From a virus, in the IMG/VR virus record IMGVR_UViG_3300025769_000184, positions 1 through 50,295 of that record: DNA of 50,295 nt. One strand, 5' to 3'. How positions within the stretch are numbered: position 1 is the first letter of the stretch; each line of letters begins with the position of its first letter. Shown piece after piece: positions 17,401-26,600 of the stretch. Made by a program: the position numbers and the translations under genes. The notes under the pieces were generated by a model. The model was not told the DNA's origin, searched no databases, and was given only the letters and a program-made list of their open reading frames with translations.

Positions 17401-20209
17401 ACCGTTCTCATCGATGGTGATGCCTCGCTCGTCAAATGACAACACCCAGTCATAAAACTTGTCAGCGTTGTCACGCTCCATCAGTTCTGCAAGGATGTCA
17501 AACCTTCCTTCGTCGAACAACTTGGCGTACACACCAGAAAGATCCTCTCTATTCTGAAGCTCCGAAGTAACTAGACCTTTGATTTGATCCATTACCTCTT
17601 GCTCCTCCTTGTTTAGGTCGAGCTCGGAAACATCCTCCCCTCTCTCCAGAGCGGCCTTCATGTCTGCAGTCAAGTCAACCTGTCTCTGCTTGAGCAGATC
17701 TGACAGCTTAGTCTGTGCTTCTCTAAGAGCTTTTGTTTTCGCAGCGTTGCCCATGCCAGACATCTGACCAGACTTGACAAGAGACTGGTGGAATGCAGCG
17801 CGTGCTCTAGCTCCGAATGCGTCAGAGATCTTCGCTTTCTCTAGTCCAAGCTGAGTGGCGGCGATGGCGTCCTGCACGAGGGCGCCTCCGCCACCAAGAT
17901 AGAGCGTAGAGTACATGCCGATCTTGCCGTCGTGATGCATGATATCGAGCATCTGCTCTCCGTCAATGCGCTCCCCAAGAGCTATACGATCTGCGATATA
18001 TCCCAAACCACCAGTGGTTCCTTCAGCTACGTACTCACCTGCCGCGTTGACACCCATGTATGCAGACCTACCTAACAGCCAGTCTCCGATTGCCTCAGTA
18101 GACGTTCTGTTTCTTACGCCTGTAAACTTGCCTCTATTGAACACGGCTCTGTACCTGTCGTACGCACCCCTTGAGAACGCCTGGGCACCTGCCTTAGTCC
18201 CTACACTGTTGATGATTCTGCCTCCGCTGGCAAGAAGGTAGAACTGAGCCGCCTCACCTGCACCTTCTGTCGCACCCTTGACCTGAGCGTACATCTTTCT
18301 TTGAGTCTCCGACATGTCGTCGAACCTCGGGTCCATGTAGGTGTCGTAGTACGACCGTGCAGACACAAGGCTGTGAGTCCATGCGCCGTTGACTGCCGCA
18401 CCGACGGCGGCATTACCACCCGTAAGAACGGTGGCACCAAGACCTAGGGCTTGGCCAGACAGAGACTGAGGCAAAGATCTGATAGCAGGCGCGTGGAATG
18501 TTTCAAATTCCACGTCGCTCTTGATCTCGCTTTGCAGTCTGTTGAACTTGTTCATCAACTCGCTGCTGCTCAGCAATGCGTTGTCTCCAAACTTATCTAC
18601 GAGCTCCGCACCAGATGCGTACTTCGTTCTCTGATCTTGGAGCTCCTGGATTTTCTCGTCTTTCGCAACGTCTCTAAGCCTGAGCTGTCTCTCCCTCTCT
18701 TCTCTCTGCTCCTGCGTATATACTGCTGGTGTAAATGCAGGACCCATTGAAGATACTCCAGCAACCTCGAAGCCTCCCGTAGCCGTTGCAAGGGCGTCGA
18801 GGCTCTTGTCGAAGTCGATCAATCCCTGCTTGAAGGCAATCTTCTTGTCGGTAAACCTCTTGTTTCTTTCGCCTACCGCACTGTCCATGTCGAGCAGCAG
18901 CTTCACGGAGTCTTCTCCGAAGTAAGATGCGGCAAGAGCAGACTGCTCGTCGGTCATGAGATCCTCCATTACCTTGAGCTCCATGTACTTCTCGTACTCT
19001 ACATACTCTTGCTCTGGATACAGAGACTTGAACTCCTCCTCAGAGATCATAATGTTCTCTCTGACATTCTTTGCTAGCTTGTCCATCCAGACCGTAAGTC
19101 TGGCGTCATTGAGTTGCCTTTCGGAGTATGGTGTTTGATTCTTCACCATGTTCTCCTTCATGTCCTTGTAGGCGTCGTCGATCTCAGCCATCAATTCTCT
19201 CCTCTCAGCGACAGTCATGTCCCTGAGGCCCTTCGCTCTTTTGATTCCGAACCCGTCCATGAGGTCGTTCACCGCAGAAGAAAGCTGCTGTGTGGTGCGA
19301 CCCACGGAGTTGCGAAGAGCCATGGCGTTTTCGATCTTCTCGACATTGAGTGCCACCATCTTCATGGCTTCAGGGTCCAACGTCTCCTTCATCCACTTCT
19401 CTCCGAGAGCTGTAGGCACCACCTCCGTCTTGGCCTGGTCCACCAGGTAGCCTGCCTGGTCGATGCCCCTGACGATGTCATCGGTCATGACCTTCTCGAA
19501 GTACGGGAGTGACTTGCCCTCCTTGTCAGGAGCCATAGAGAACAACAAGTCGGTCCCTCTGATAGCACCGACTTGGGTTTTGTTCATCCCTGGAAGATTG
19601 AACTGGTAATCCTCTGCGTCCTGCAGTTCGACCTTGTCCAGTGCGTAGACGTCAGAGTCTTTTTTGACGAAAGAGAATGCGTCGTTTAGGCTGGATGGTG
19701 TGGCCACCCGCATGAGCGCACTTGAGTACTCCTGTCTGTACTTGTTCTGCTCGTCGATGGACTTCTTGTACGAGTCGAATGATTCACTGTATGGATTCTG
19801 TACATCCATAGTGAACGCATCGTTTGCTGCGCTGAGTTCTTCCTGACTCTGGAAGCCACCCTCTGGTGTGGCGGCCAGCATGTACTGATCGTATGCGTCC
19901 TGCATACTCTCGTACTGATTGTTGAACGTGGATAGAATCTCTGGCATCTCCACGTCCTGGGGCATCGTGTACCCCAACCCCTCCATCTGCTCCTGCACAT
20001 TTGCAGGGAGGAGGGAGAAATCAAGAGTGGGCTGAATACCCGAGCCTGTAGGTGCGTCTTGAGGTAGTGGCGTATACGCCGACGAACCCAGCTGAGAAGC
20101 TGAGTCCGAGCTTGAAAGAACGGGGACTCCTGGGAATACTCCGTCCTCTAAAAAAAAAAGAATCCTCCTCGGGTTCGATCCCGTTTAGAAAGTCAAGATT
20201 GTCAGACAT
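11407..20209 (-). CDS. Giant polyvalent internal virion/ejection protein with zincin motif; 5' frameshift at T10
   Basis: The main frame (11407-19998, from a GTG) gives 2863 residues. The true N-terminus probably lies at ATG 20209 (MSDNLDFLNGIEPEED), in another frame joined at a T10 run (20150-20159). With nine Ts the two fuse into one protein of 2933 residues. Visible parts, in main-frame numbering: a long helical N-terminal half, a Gly/Ala-rich membrane-active stretch near 515-540, a zinc metalloprotease motif LLHEIGHFKF at about 1047-1056, and a C-terminal region with FLYARHAAERN (about 2018) and VNFNKSGELTPSINAWFLFFN (about 2400-2420), then a hydrophobic segment near 2480. The last part matches large polyvalent protein domains (LPD38-like) of podovirus ejection proteins. 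It is likely packed in the capsid and injected with the DNA. It is followed directly by the holin. Confidence 0.82.
20150..20159 (-). other. T10 homopolymer at the frame break of the giant virion gene
   Basis: On the minus strand the run reads GATTC-T10-AGAGG. From ATG 20209 the frame runs through it and stops at 20021 after 62 codons. In the main frame no ATG lies upstream of the break, only a TAA. Removing one T joins both frames exactly, with a sensible N-terminus (EEDSFFLEDGVFPG). It is either a length error in this run or a site of polymerase slippage. Confidence 0.8.
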
Positions 20210-20223
20210 CTAAATGCTTTTTA

Positions 20224-20231
20224 CAAATATA
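20224..20231 (-). promoter_or_regulatory. TATATTTG box upstream of the giant virion gene
   Basis: An exact TATATTTG (minus strand) lies 14 bases before ATG 20209, between this gene and the stop of the preceding virion gene at 20237. It matches the Bacteroidota -7 element TAnnTTTG. Its presence here supports 20209, not the GTG at 19998, as the start of the giant gene. No TTTG is evident at -33. Confidence 0.5.
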
Positions 20232-20236
20232 ATAAA

Positions 20237-21814
20237 TTATTGAGGCATCGACGCGGCGATCTGCGCCTGCTCGTCGTTGAATGCCTCAAGAATATCCATA
20301 CCCTTGGCCGCTGCCTGAACCGTGTCGTCGATTCTATATCCCTTGATGTATGCAAGCTTGGCCAAGATGGACATGTATTCTGGATTGCGCACATTCCTGC
20401 CGTCCTTCATGAGTGTCGGTGCAACCATGATGTTTGAAGTACGCTTCTTGCGGCTGATCTTAGCCGCGTCTGTGGAAAGCCCCAAGGCGATGAGGTTTGC
20501 CCTACGTGCCTGAAGCTCTGGGTCGTTGGCAAGTTCGTCTCCAGTCAACTCGAAGTACATCTCGGCATCGACAAACAGGTTTTTCTGCGTATCCAGGGCG
20601 ACGGACAGCACCTTGTACTGGTCGCTGACCTCGTTGTATCTAGGATCGTCTGCGGTCTGCGGGACGTAGCTCCTCTTGATCATCATGCTGGAACCGCCTG
20701 CGCTTGTAGACGGGACGAGCATGTTTGTAATCCCCTCTGCCACAGGCTGGCCTGTAGAGCCTGGCCCCATCTCACCGTAGAATGCGTAGTTGCTGGGGTT
20801 AAATGTAGAGAACGAAGGCATAGGCTTGATCTTAGTTCCAGACTCGTCGCTCTTAGCCTGCAGGTTACCGACAAGGAACCTCATCGTTTCGTCTACATAC
20901 TCCCTGACATGGATAGGAGCTGCGCCCTCTTGAAGGGACGCAGCGTCTTCCTGGATGGCGGCCTGTGCAGCATTGCCGTAATTCTCGTTGAATACGTTCA
21001 ATGCCGTGGCCTGTACCGATGGGTTCTGCATGGCCGTGGCCGTGACCCACTTGCTGAGCTGCTGCACCTTCTGATCGTAGCTGGTGCTCTCGTCTTTCTT
21101 GAGTCTGGTGGCGGCTGAAGCGAACTCCTTGGAGAACTTTCCAGGCAAGAGGTTGGCGTACGGTGCTGCCGTAGGAGAGAAGAACTCCTGAGACCCACGG
21201 GTAGGAGACATAGAGGCAAGACCAAACAGGTCCTTGCCGTCCTGACCTTTGAGGCGGTTTCCGTTGATGTCCGTGTAGTAGGCGTAGGTGTCTCCGTTCG
21301 CGTCAATCCTGATAGATTCTGGGTCGATGCCCGACATCTCCCACATCATGGCCTTCTGATTGAAGGTGTCCATGCTGTCCTTCAACTCCAACTCGTTGTT
21401 GGTCCACTGCTTGGTCCCCGTAACCCAGCCCTCCAGGTTGGATCTGGAAGTATTCACGTTATCTGCGTGATTCTTGAGGGTGGAGTGCAGTGTCTTCAGA
21501 CCGTTGATGTCCTCGGCAAACTCTGCCGTATTGCCTCCCGTGTAGTAGTAGTTGTTGATCCTACTCTTCACCCAGTCCATCTTGTTCCCGAACGTCTGCT
21601 TGTCGATCTCTGACAGGTCTGCCACGTCGAACCCAAGCGTCTCCTTCTGCTGCTTTTCAAGCTGCTTCTGACGGTCCTTTGCAAGATTAAACTCCATCGC
21701 CGCGCGTTGACGGCGCTGCTGATTGACGATTTCGATCTGCTGATCAATCGCATCAGAGAAGCTTACAGGGCCTAGCTGAGGCTTGAGGTGGTCGTAGTAC
21801 TTTTCCTTTGCCAT
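20237..21814 (-). CDS. Putative internal virion protein
   Basis: The 525-residue protein begins with a charged coiled-coil region (about 25-60, QQIEIVNQQRRQRAAMEFNLAKD) and continues as a mixed, Ala/Gln-rich protein with no recognised enzyme motif. It sits in a TAATG-linked series between a Gln-rich virion protein and the giant ejection protein, the place where podoviruses keep internal core or ejection proteins. It probably helps build the inner core or the channel for DNA delivery. The family was not identified by name; the call rests on context and composition. Confidence 0.6.
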   Translation of the reverse strand: MAKEKYYDHLKPQLGPVSFSDAIDQQIEIVNQQRRQRAAMEFNLAKDRQKQLEKQQKETLGFDVADLSEIDKQTFGNKMDWVKSRINNYYYTGGNTAEFAEDINGLKTLHSTLKNHADNVNTSRSNLEGWVTGTKQWTNNELELKDSMDTFNQKAMMWEMSGIDPESIRIDANGDTYAYYTDINGNRLKGQDGKDLFGLASMSPTRGSQEFFSPTAAPYANLLPGKFSKEFASAATRLKKDESTSYDQKVQQLSKWVTATAMQNPSVQATALNVFNENYGNAAQAAIQEDAASLQEGAAPIHVREYVDETMRFLVGNLQAKSDESGTKIKPMPSFSTFNPSNYAFYGEMGPGSTGQPVAEGITNMLVPSTSAGGSSMMIKRSYVPQTADDPRYNEVSDQYKVLSVALDTQKNLFVDAEMYFELTGDELANDPELQARRANLIALGLSTDAAKISRKKRTSNIMVAPTLMKDGRNVRNPEYMSILAKLAYIKGYRIDDTVQAAAKGMDILEAFNDEQAQIAASMPQ

Positions 21815-22755
21815 TATGCTGCGTAATCGTCGTCAAACTGTGGCTCGTCCAAGAATCTAGCGGCCTCGTAAAGTGCCAACAGCTGATCGTATGTAGGGTC
21901 GTCTCTGTCTACGTTGTCGTACGCCTCTTCCAGACCATCCGCCTGCTCGGGGTTGAGCACGAACTCACCTCCCGTCTGGCGGATGCCAGTGTCCACCAAA
22001 CCACCCTCTGTCTGGGCCATGAGAACCATGTCGTTGGTGTCGTGATCGAACTCTCCTGGAGTCTTCTGCACCTTCATGCCTTCCTCGGCCTGGAAGATAT
22101 TGGCACCCAGGTTCTGGAAGAAACCTGCGCCCTCTCCTGCAGCGGTGGGGTCGTAGTTCGTAATGAACTTACCCACGCCCTTGCCGATGTTTGAGGTTCC
22201 AGCCTGTGCGAGTTGCTGCCCCATAAGTGACTCTCTCTGAGCTGCTTCGAGTTGCTGCTGCGCAAGGTCCATCTCCGTACCCAGGGCCTGTTGTTGCTGA
22301 GCGTATTCGTTGAAGGCGTCCTGCTGACCGAACTGCATACCCTGCTGAAAGGCTTGTTGTCCCTGAGCCTGATTCTGCTGCTGCTCTCTGGTCTGGGCCT
22401 CGGCCTGCATGCGTGCTACTGTGGCGGGATCTGCGCCAGCTTCGATGGCTGTCTTCGCAGCTGCCAGCTCCTCCGAGGGATCTGGCTGAAACTGTTGACC
22501 CAGGATTGCCGCGTTCCTGGTGGCCGCCGCAAGAACCTCGTCGCTCATCATGCTCGGAGCAGTGAGCTGGCCCATGCGAGACTGGATGTCATCTACGTTG
22601 GCGCCGAGCTCCTCGATCTGCTGTTCGGCCCCACGCTGCATGCCGCGACCTCGCAAAAGATCCACAACCCCAGCACCCGTACTCACCAGACCCTGACTCC
22701 TCTGCGTCTGTGGGCTCTGGATAGACGCCAAGTACTTTAAATACTGCTCGTTCAT
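21814..22755 (-). CDS. Gln-rich internal virion protein with GGEFVLNPEQ motif
   Basis: The 313-residue protein has a long Gln/Ala-rich helical middle (about residues 115-195) and a conserved C-terminal pattern: KVQKTPGEFDHDTNDMVL, then DTGIRQTGGEFVLNPEQADGL. The 'TPGEF.H..N...L ... GGE-x-V-x-N-P-x-Q' pattern recurs in structural proteins of many Bacteroidota phages near the tail/ejection genes. The stop overlaps the next start (TAATG at 21814). It is probably an internal or tail-associated protein. The exact location in the particle is inferred. Confidence 0.62.
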   Translation of the reverse strand: MNEQYLKYLASIQSPQTQRSQGLVSTGAGVVDLLRGRGMQRGAEQQIEELGANVDDIQSRMGQLTAPSMMSDEVLAAATRNAAILGQQFQPDPSEELAAAKTAIEAGADPATVARMQAEAQTREQQQNQAQGQQAFQQGMQFGQQDAFNEYAQQQQALGTEMDLAQQQLEAAQRESLMGQQLAQAGTSNIGKGVGKFITNYDPTAAGEGAGFFQNLGANIFQAEEGMKVQKTPGEFDHDTNDMVLMAQTEGGLVDTGIRQTGGEFVLNPEQADGLEEAYDNVDRDDPTYDQLLALYEAARFLDEPQFDDDYAA

Positions 22756-22759
22756 ACTA

Positions 22760-22767
22760 CAAATTTA
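22760..22767 (-). promoter_or_regulatory. TAAATTTG box just before the Gln-rich virion gene
   Basis: TAAATTTG fits TAnnTTTG and lies 4 bases before ATG 22755; its first three bases are the stop codon of the preceding gene. If used as a -7 box it would give a nearly leaderless mRNA. Weak alone; it counts mainly because six exact TATATTTG boxes sit in like positions. Confidence 0.3.
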
Positions 22768-23628
22768 GTTATTTTGACCCAAACTGTGGTCAAGGTTTGT
22801 GTTGTGGTGGTCCACGTTGATCGCAAACAACTCAAAGTCCACAGGATTTGCAGTTACTTTGATCTTGAGGTAGTCCCCACGAAGCGGTCTCCCAGATGAC
22901 AGGTCGATGGCGTATAGCTGCACCTCCCGCTGGCCGTTGAGTTCGATCGCGGGTGGTGTTTCTTCAGAAGTAAACTTCTGTACTTGAAGCCTCCCGTCAT
23001 AATTCATGCAAAAGATAGCGAATCCAGCAACATTGCCGTCCAGGAATGATTGATATCCTCCCTGAGATGTGCCATACTGTGGATTCTTTCTAAGCACCGC
23101 CAGTTCTTTATCTGCCTTCGTAAACACAAGCGGACCGTTTACGATCTGAGAAGATACGGTTTTAAGATTCATGCCCTCTCCTCTCTGGATCGCCTCCACC
23201 GTAAAGTCCTCGGCGCTGATGCTGCCGATGTGAACTAATCTTGAGTTGCGCAGGTCCGAAGTCCTGGGCACCTCTGCGTAGAAGTCGTTCTCTTTTTTTG
23301 TGAACACAGACGTCGCAGCCCCTTCGTCTATCGTTTCGAAGTCCATGCGCCAGCTGGCGTCCACTGGAGTCTCCAGCGATACCGCCTCGAAGTTCTTTGT
23401 TGCCGACGGATTGTTGTTGGACACCACCTCGAACTCGGTGTTGTAGCTGGTTCCGTAGAATTTATTGCGATTGGTATTGTCGACGTCGTGTCTCCATGCT
23501 CTCTTGTCGTGGCCCAGATCGCTCGTGGGTAAAGACACGAGCTGCTGGTCCACATGAAAGTAAGCGTTAGGCTCGAAGCTATATCTCGATGTCCATCTGT
23601 TTGACGTTGTAGAAAATGCTATCGTCAT
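22765..23628 (-). CDS. Tail-associated protein downstream of the stabilisation protein
   Basis: The 287-residue protein starts with RWTSRYSFEPNAYFHVDQQLVSL, the kind of sequence found at the C-terminal end of large tail stabilisation proteins of crAss-like phages. The rest is beta-rich (EVVSNNNPSATKNFEAVSLETP, LKIKVTANPVDFELFAINV) with no catalytic motif. It overlaps the 2088-residue stabilisation gene by 4 bases (ATGA). It is probably a piece of the same tail structure made as a separate chain. The assignment is by likeness and position. Confidence 0.6.
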   Translation of the reverse strand: MTIAFSTTSNRWTSRYSFEPNAYFHVDQQLVSLPTSDLGHDKRAWRHDVDNTNRNKFYGTSYNTEFEVVSNNNPSATKNFEAVSLETPVDASWRMDFETIDEGAATSVFTKKENDFYAEVPRTSDLRNSRLVHIGSISAEDFTVEAIQRGEGMNLKTVSSQIVNGPLVFTKADKELAVLRKNPQYGTSQGGYQSFLDGNVAGFAIFCMNYDGRLQVQKFTSEETPPAIELNGQREVQLYAIDLSSGRPLRGDYLKIKVTANPVDFELFAINVDHHNTNLDHSLGQNN

Positions 23629-26600
23629 GGTTGTTCGTTGATGTATTCACTTAGCCAGTCGTCGTAACGAGGCCAAGCGGCGGGCCAGGGTGGTTGTAAT
23701 CCGTCCTGCGACACCCAGCTGATTTTGCTGTAGTCGATGTTGGGGCACGTGAACGAAGCTATCTGACCGCCATTGATGGCTTCCACCAAGGCGTTTCGAA
23801 TATCGGCAATAGCTTGTGCCGCCTCCTGCTCTGAGAGTGATTCAAAAGTTGCGAGATTGGGGAAGTATTCGTAAACGGCTTGACCTCTGTCTTGCCACCA
23901 GATTAGAAGGTCAAATAAGAGTTCAAGCTCGCTGTAGGTCTCCTGGGAAATAGTTCCTCCTGCATCAAAATATGACGGAGGCAGAAGCTGCCAAAGGCCA
24001 ATCTCGGGATGACAGATGGGCCAGTTGACGCTCTCTCCGAGTACCTCTATTGTAACAGGCAATTCACCGATGTTGTTGTACTCGTTCTCTGTCTCCACGT
24101 CTCCCAGGATTGAAACAGTACCGAACATATCTTGCTGATACTCATCGTGTAGTGGCGACAGCGCGTTTGTCCTGAACTGAGATCCCGCTTCTGCAGACAC
24201 AGAGATGGTTGAGTTCCATGAAGCAAGAACATCTCCTACAAATAAATCATTATAAGTTTGAAGATCGTCTGGAGAGTTGATGTCGATCGGGAACTGGATA
24301 GGCACGACCTCTTCATAAACATCTCCATCTTCGAAGTCTGCCTGCCCGTTTACGCCAGATCTGTAGATATTCACATCAAGCTCTAGCTTAGGCGAAGAAG
24401 TATTAGGAAGTGAAAGAAAGATCGGAGCAGGTGTATTGCTAAACACATTGGTCAGCGGGCCACCGCTTACAGACTCAACAAAATTGCTCCCTTTCCAAGA
24501 GAATAGACTGTCTGGATTGTCTACCTGAGGCCCGAATATAGACTCAGCCTTTTGATCGTCCGCTTCGCTTGTGGTGACGAAACCGTCAAATTCTGGGGTG
24601 GCCAGGGTTACATCGTATCTGTCTATCGCCTTTGCTGAGAGATGAGGGTTCTCAACTCTAATCACGAGATTGCCGAGAAGATATCCAGACGTAGTGTTCT
24701 TTGTCTTGAACGTAGAAAAATCCTCTGCAACGGTTCCGTCTCTGTACACCATCTTCCAAGATGCCTCATCCAAATCTAATGAAGGCTGCCAGAAGAACCT
24801 GACAGAGTGAACCGCTTCGACTTCCTGGTCTGGTTCGAAGAACTCATCAGTCGGGTCCTCGAATGCGGTGATGTCTACGATCTCTCCTCCAGAAGTCACA
24901 TCAACTGTAGACGCTACAAATCCCTCATCGACATCTTCCGAAGGCAGTACCCCAGAGATTACGGTAGATTCATCAACAATGGAAAGCAAGTACTCTTTCT
25001 TTTGAGGGTCGTAGCCTCCGATGATTCTCTTGCCCTGACTCACCGCATTGGCCAACTCCTCTCTAAAGAATCCAGCCATGCCAGCGTCGGAGATGACGTT
25101 CACCCCATTGGCGGGGTGAACCTTGTACACCTTGCCGACAGACTTGTTTACGAAGTAGGCGGTTGTGTCTACGTTGACCACGGACGACGGGTCTCCGTCA
25201 CATCCTGCATCTCCTGCATAGTATCTGGGCGTGCCCAAGAACTTGCTAGAGGCGATAAGACTCTGAGATCCAGCCACATCTGAGATAAGGGTCCTGTCTA
25301 CTGGAATGTGACCGCACTTGTTGTTCTGAACAAAGAACAACGAGTCTTGATGGTTGCACAGGTAGTGGATAGGGCCTGCCTTAAAGTCGATCTCCATGTC
25401 CGAGGGGATCGTCCTGTTAAAGGACGAGTACCCGACCTTGCTCGATTCGACTACATCTCTGTCTGAGTGAATCAAACTAGCCTCCCTGTTCGATTCCCTT
25501 GCGTCCGTTTTTACAATGTTAGGTCTGCCTATGGACACAGCCCTTGAAGGGAACAAATCTGTAGCCGCCTCCGACTCTAGGTAGTAGCTCTTGAAGTTTG
25601 CCTCTGGAGCCACGACCTCTTCGTCGTTGTCTACAGGTGTCAAGAGGTCCACAAACCCTTCGCCTCCCTGAGACTCCCTAAGGTTTACGGCGTGCCTTCT
25701 AAAGAACACATCTCCCTGAGTCAACAGCACCTCTGCATTGGCGTGAGTCAAAACGCTTTGACCTTCTGTCGGTACGCTTACAATAGGATACGCAGCCCCC
25801 ACCTCGTAGTACAGCCTAGCGTCTTCGTCCACCTCTTTCTTCGGAGAGTAGATTTCAAAGATGCAGTTGCTTCCCCAGTTGTCGTTGCCTTGCTCCACAT
25901 CCTGCAGCCTAAATCCTTGAGCGTCGATATTGTTTTTCAACACCAAGAACAGACCTTTCTGAGCCTCTGTTACTACGGTGTCACCCGCGTCGTCAGTCTC
26001 TGCAAATGGGTTGGATGCGGTGTCGTCAAACTGCGTCACCCCCGTAACCTCAAACTCTATATTGTTGGGGTACACCCTGCTGATGTTTGCCCCATCCATG
26101 CTGGTCATGTATGACAGCACTCGGAGCCTATCACCTGGGGTGAATGAATACATCACAGGTGTTCCGTCCTCACCCTTGGCTCCAAACGAATTGCTGTACG
26201 AGATAGGATGTCCTTGCAGGTAGTTCAACGAGACGTAGATCTCGCTGGAGTTGCCTCCTTCGTAGTCCGCGTTGGCCACGAATGCACCACCTGCATTGTA
26301 CTGGATAAACCTGTCAATACTGGTGTTCTTGCTGTACGCAAACTTATACGTCTTGGCCCACGGTGGTGGCGTATGAGTAATGTTTGACGCCTTGATGAAG
26401 GCAGCTCCCTTCGTGTTCGGTCCAGTTCTTCCGCCGAGTGTCTCCACGTACACGGACCCCACTGGATTTACATATCCGTGGCGTCCTCTTTCATCGTAGT
26501 AGATGATTCCAAAGTCGTGAGAGGCTCCGCTCTTAAATGACGTACCTCCAACAAACGTTGATGGCTCGTAGTTTGTAACGGCGTTCGACAGCTCACAATG

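Noticed and set aside
20021-20209. A separate 62-residue gene upstream of the giant virion gene
   Set aside because: Only its first 19 residues before the T10 run look natural; the rest (Arg/Ser/Thr-rich) is the wrong frame of the giant gene. It is better read as that gene's N-terminus.
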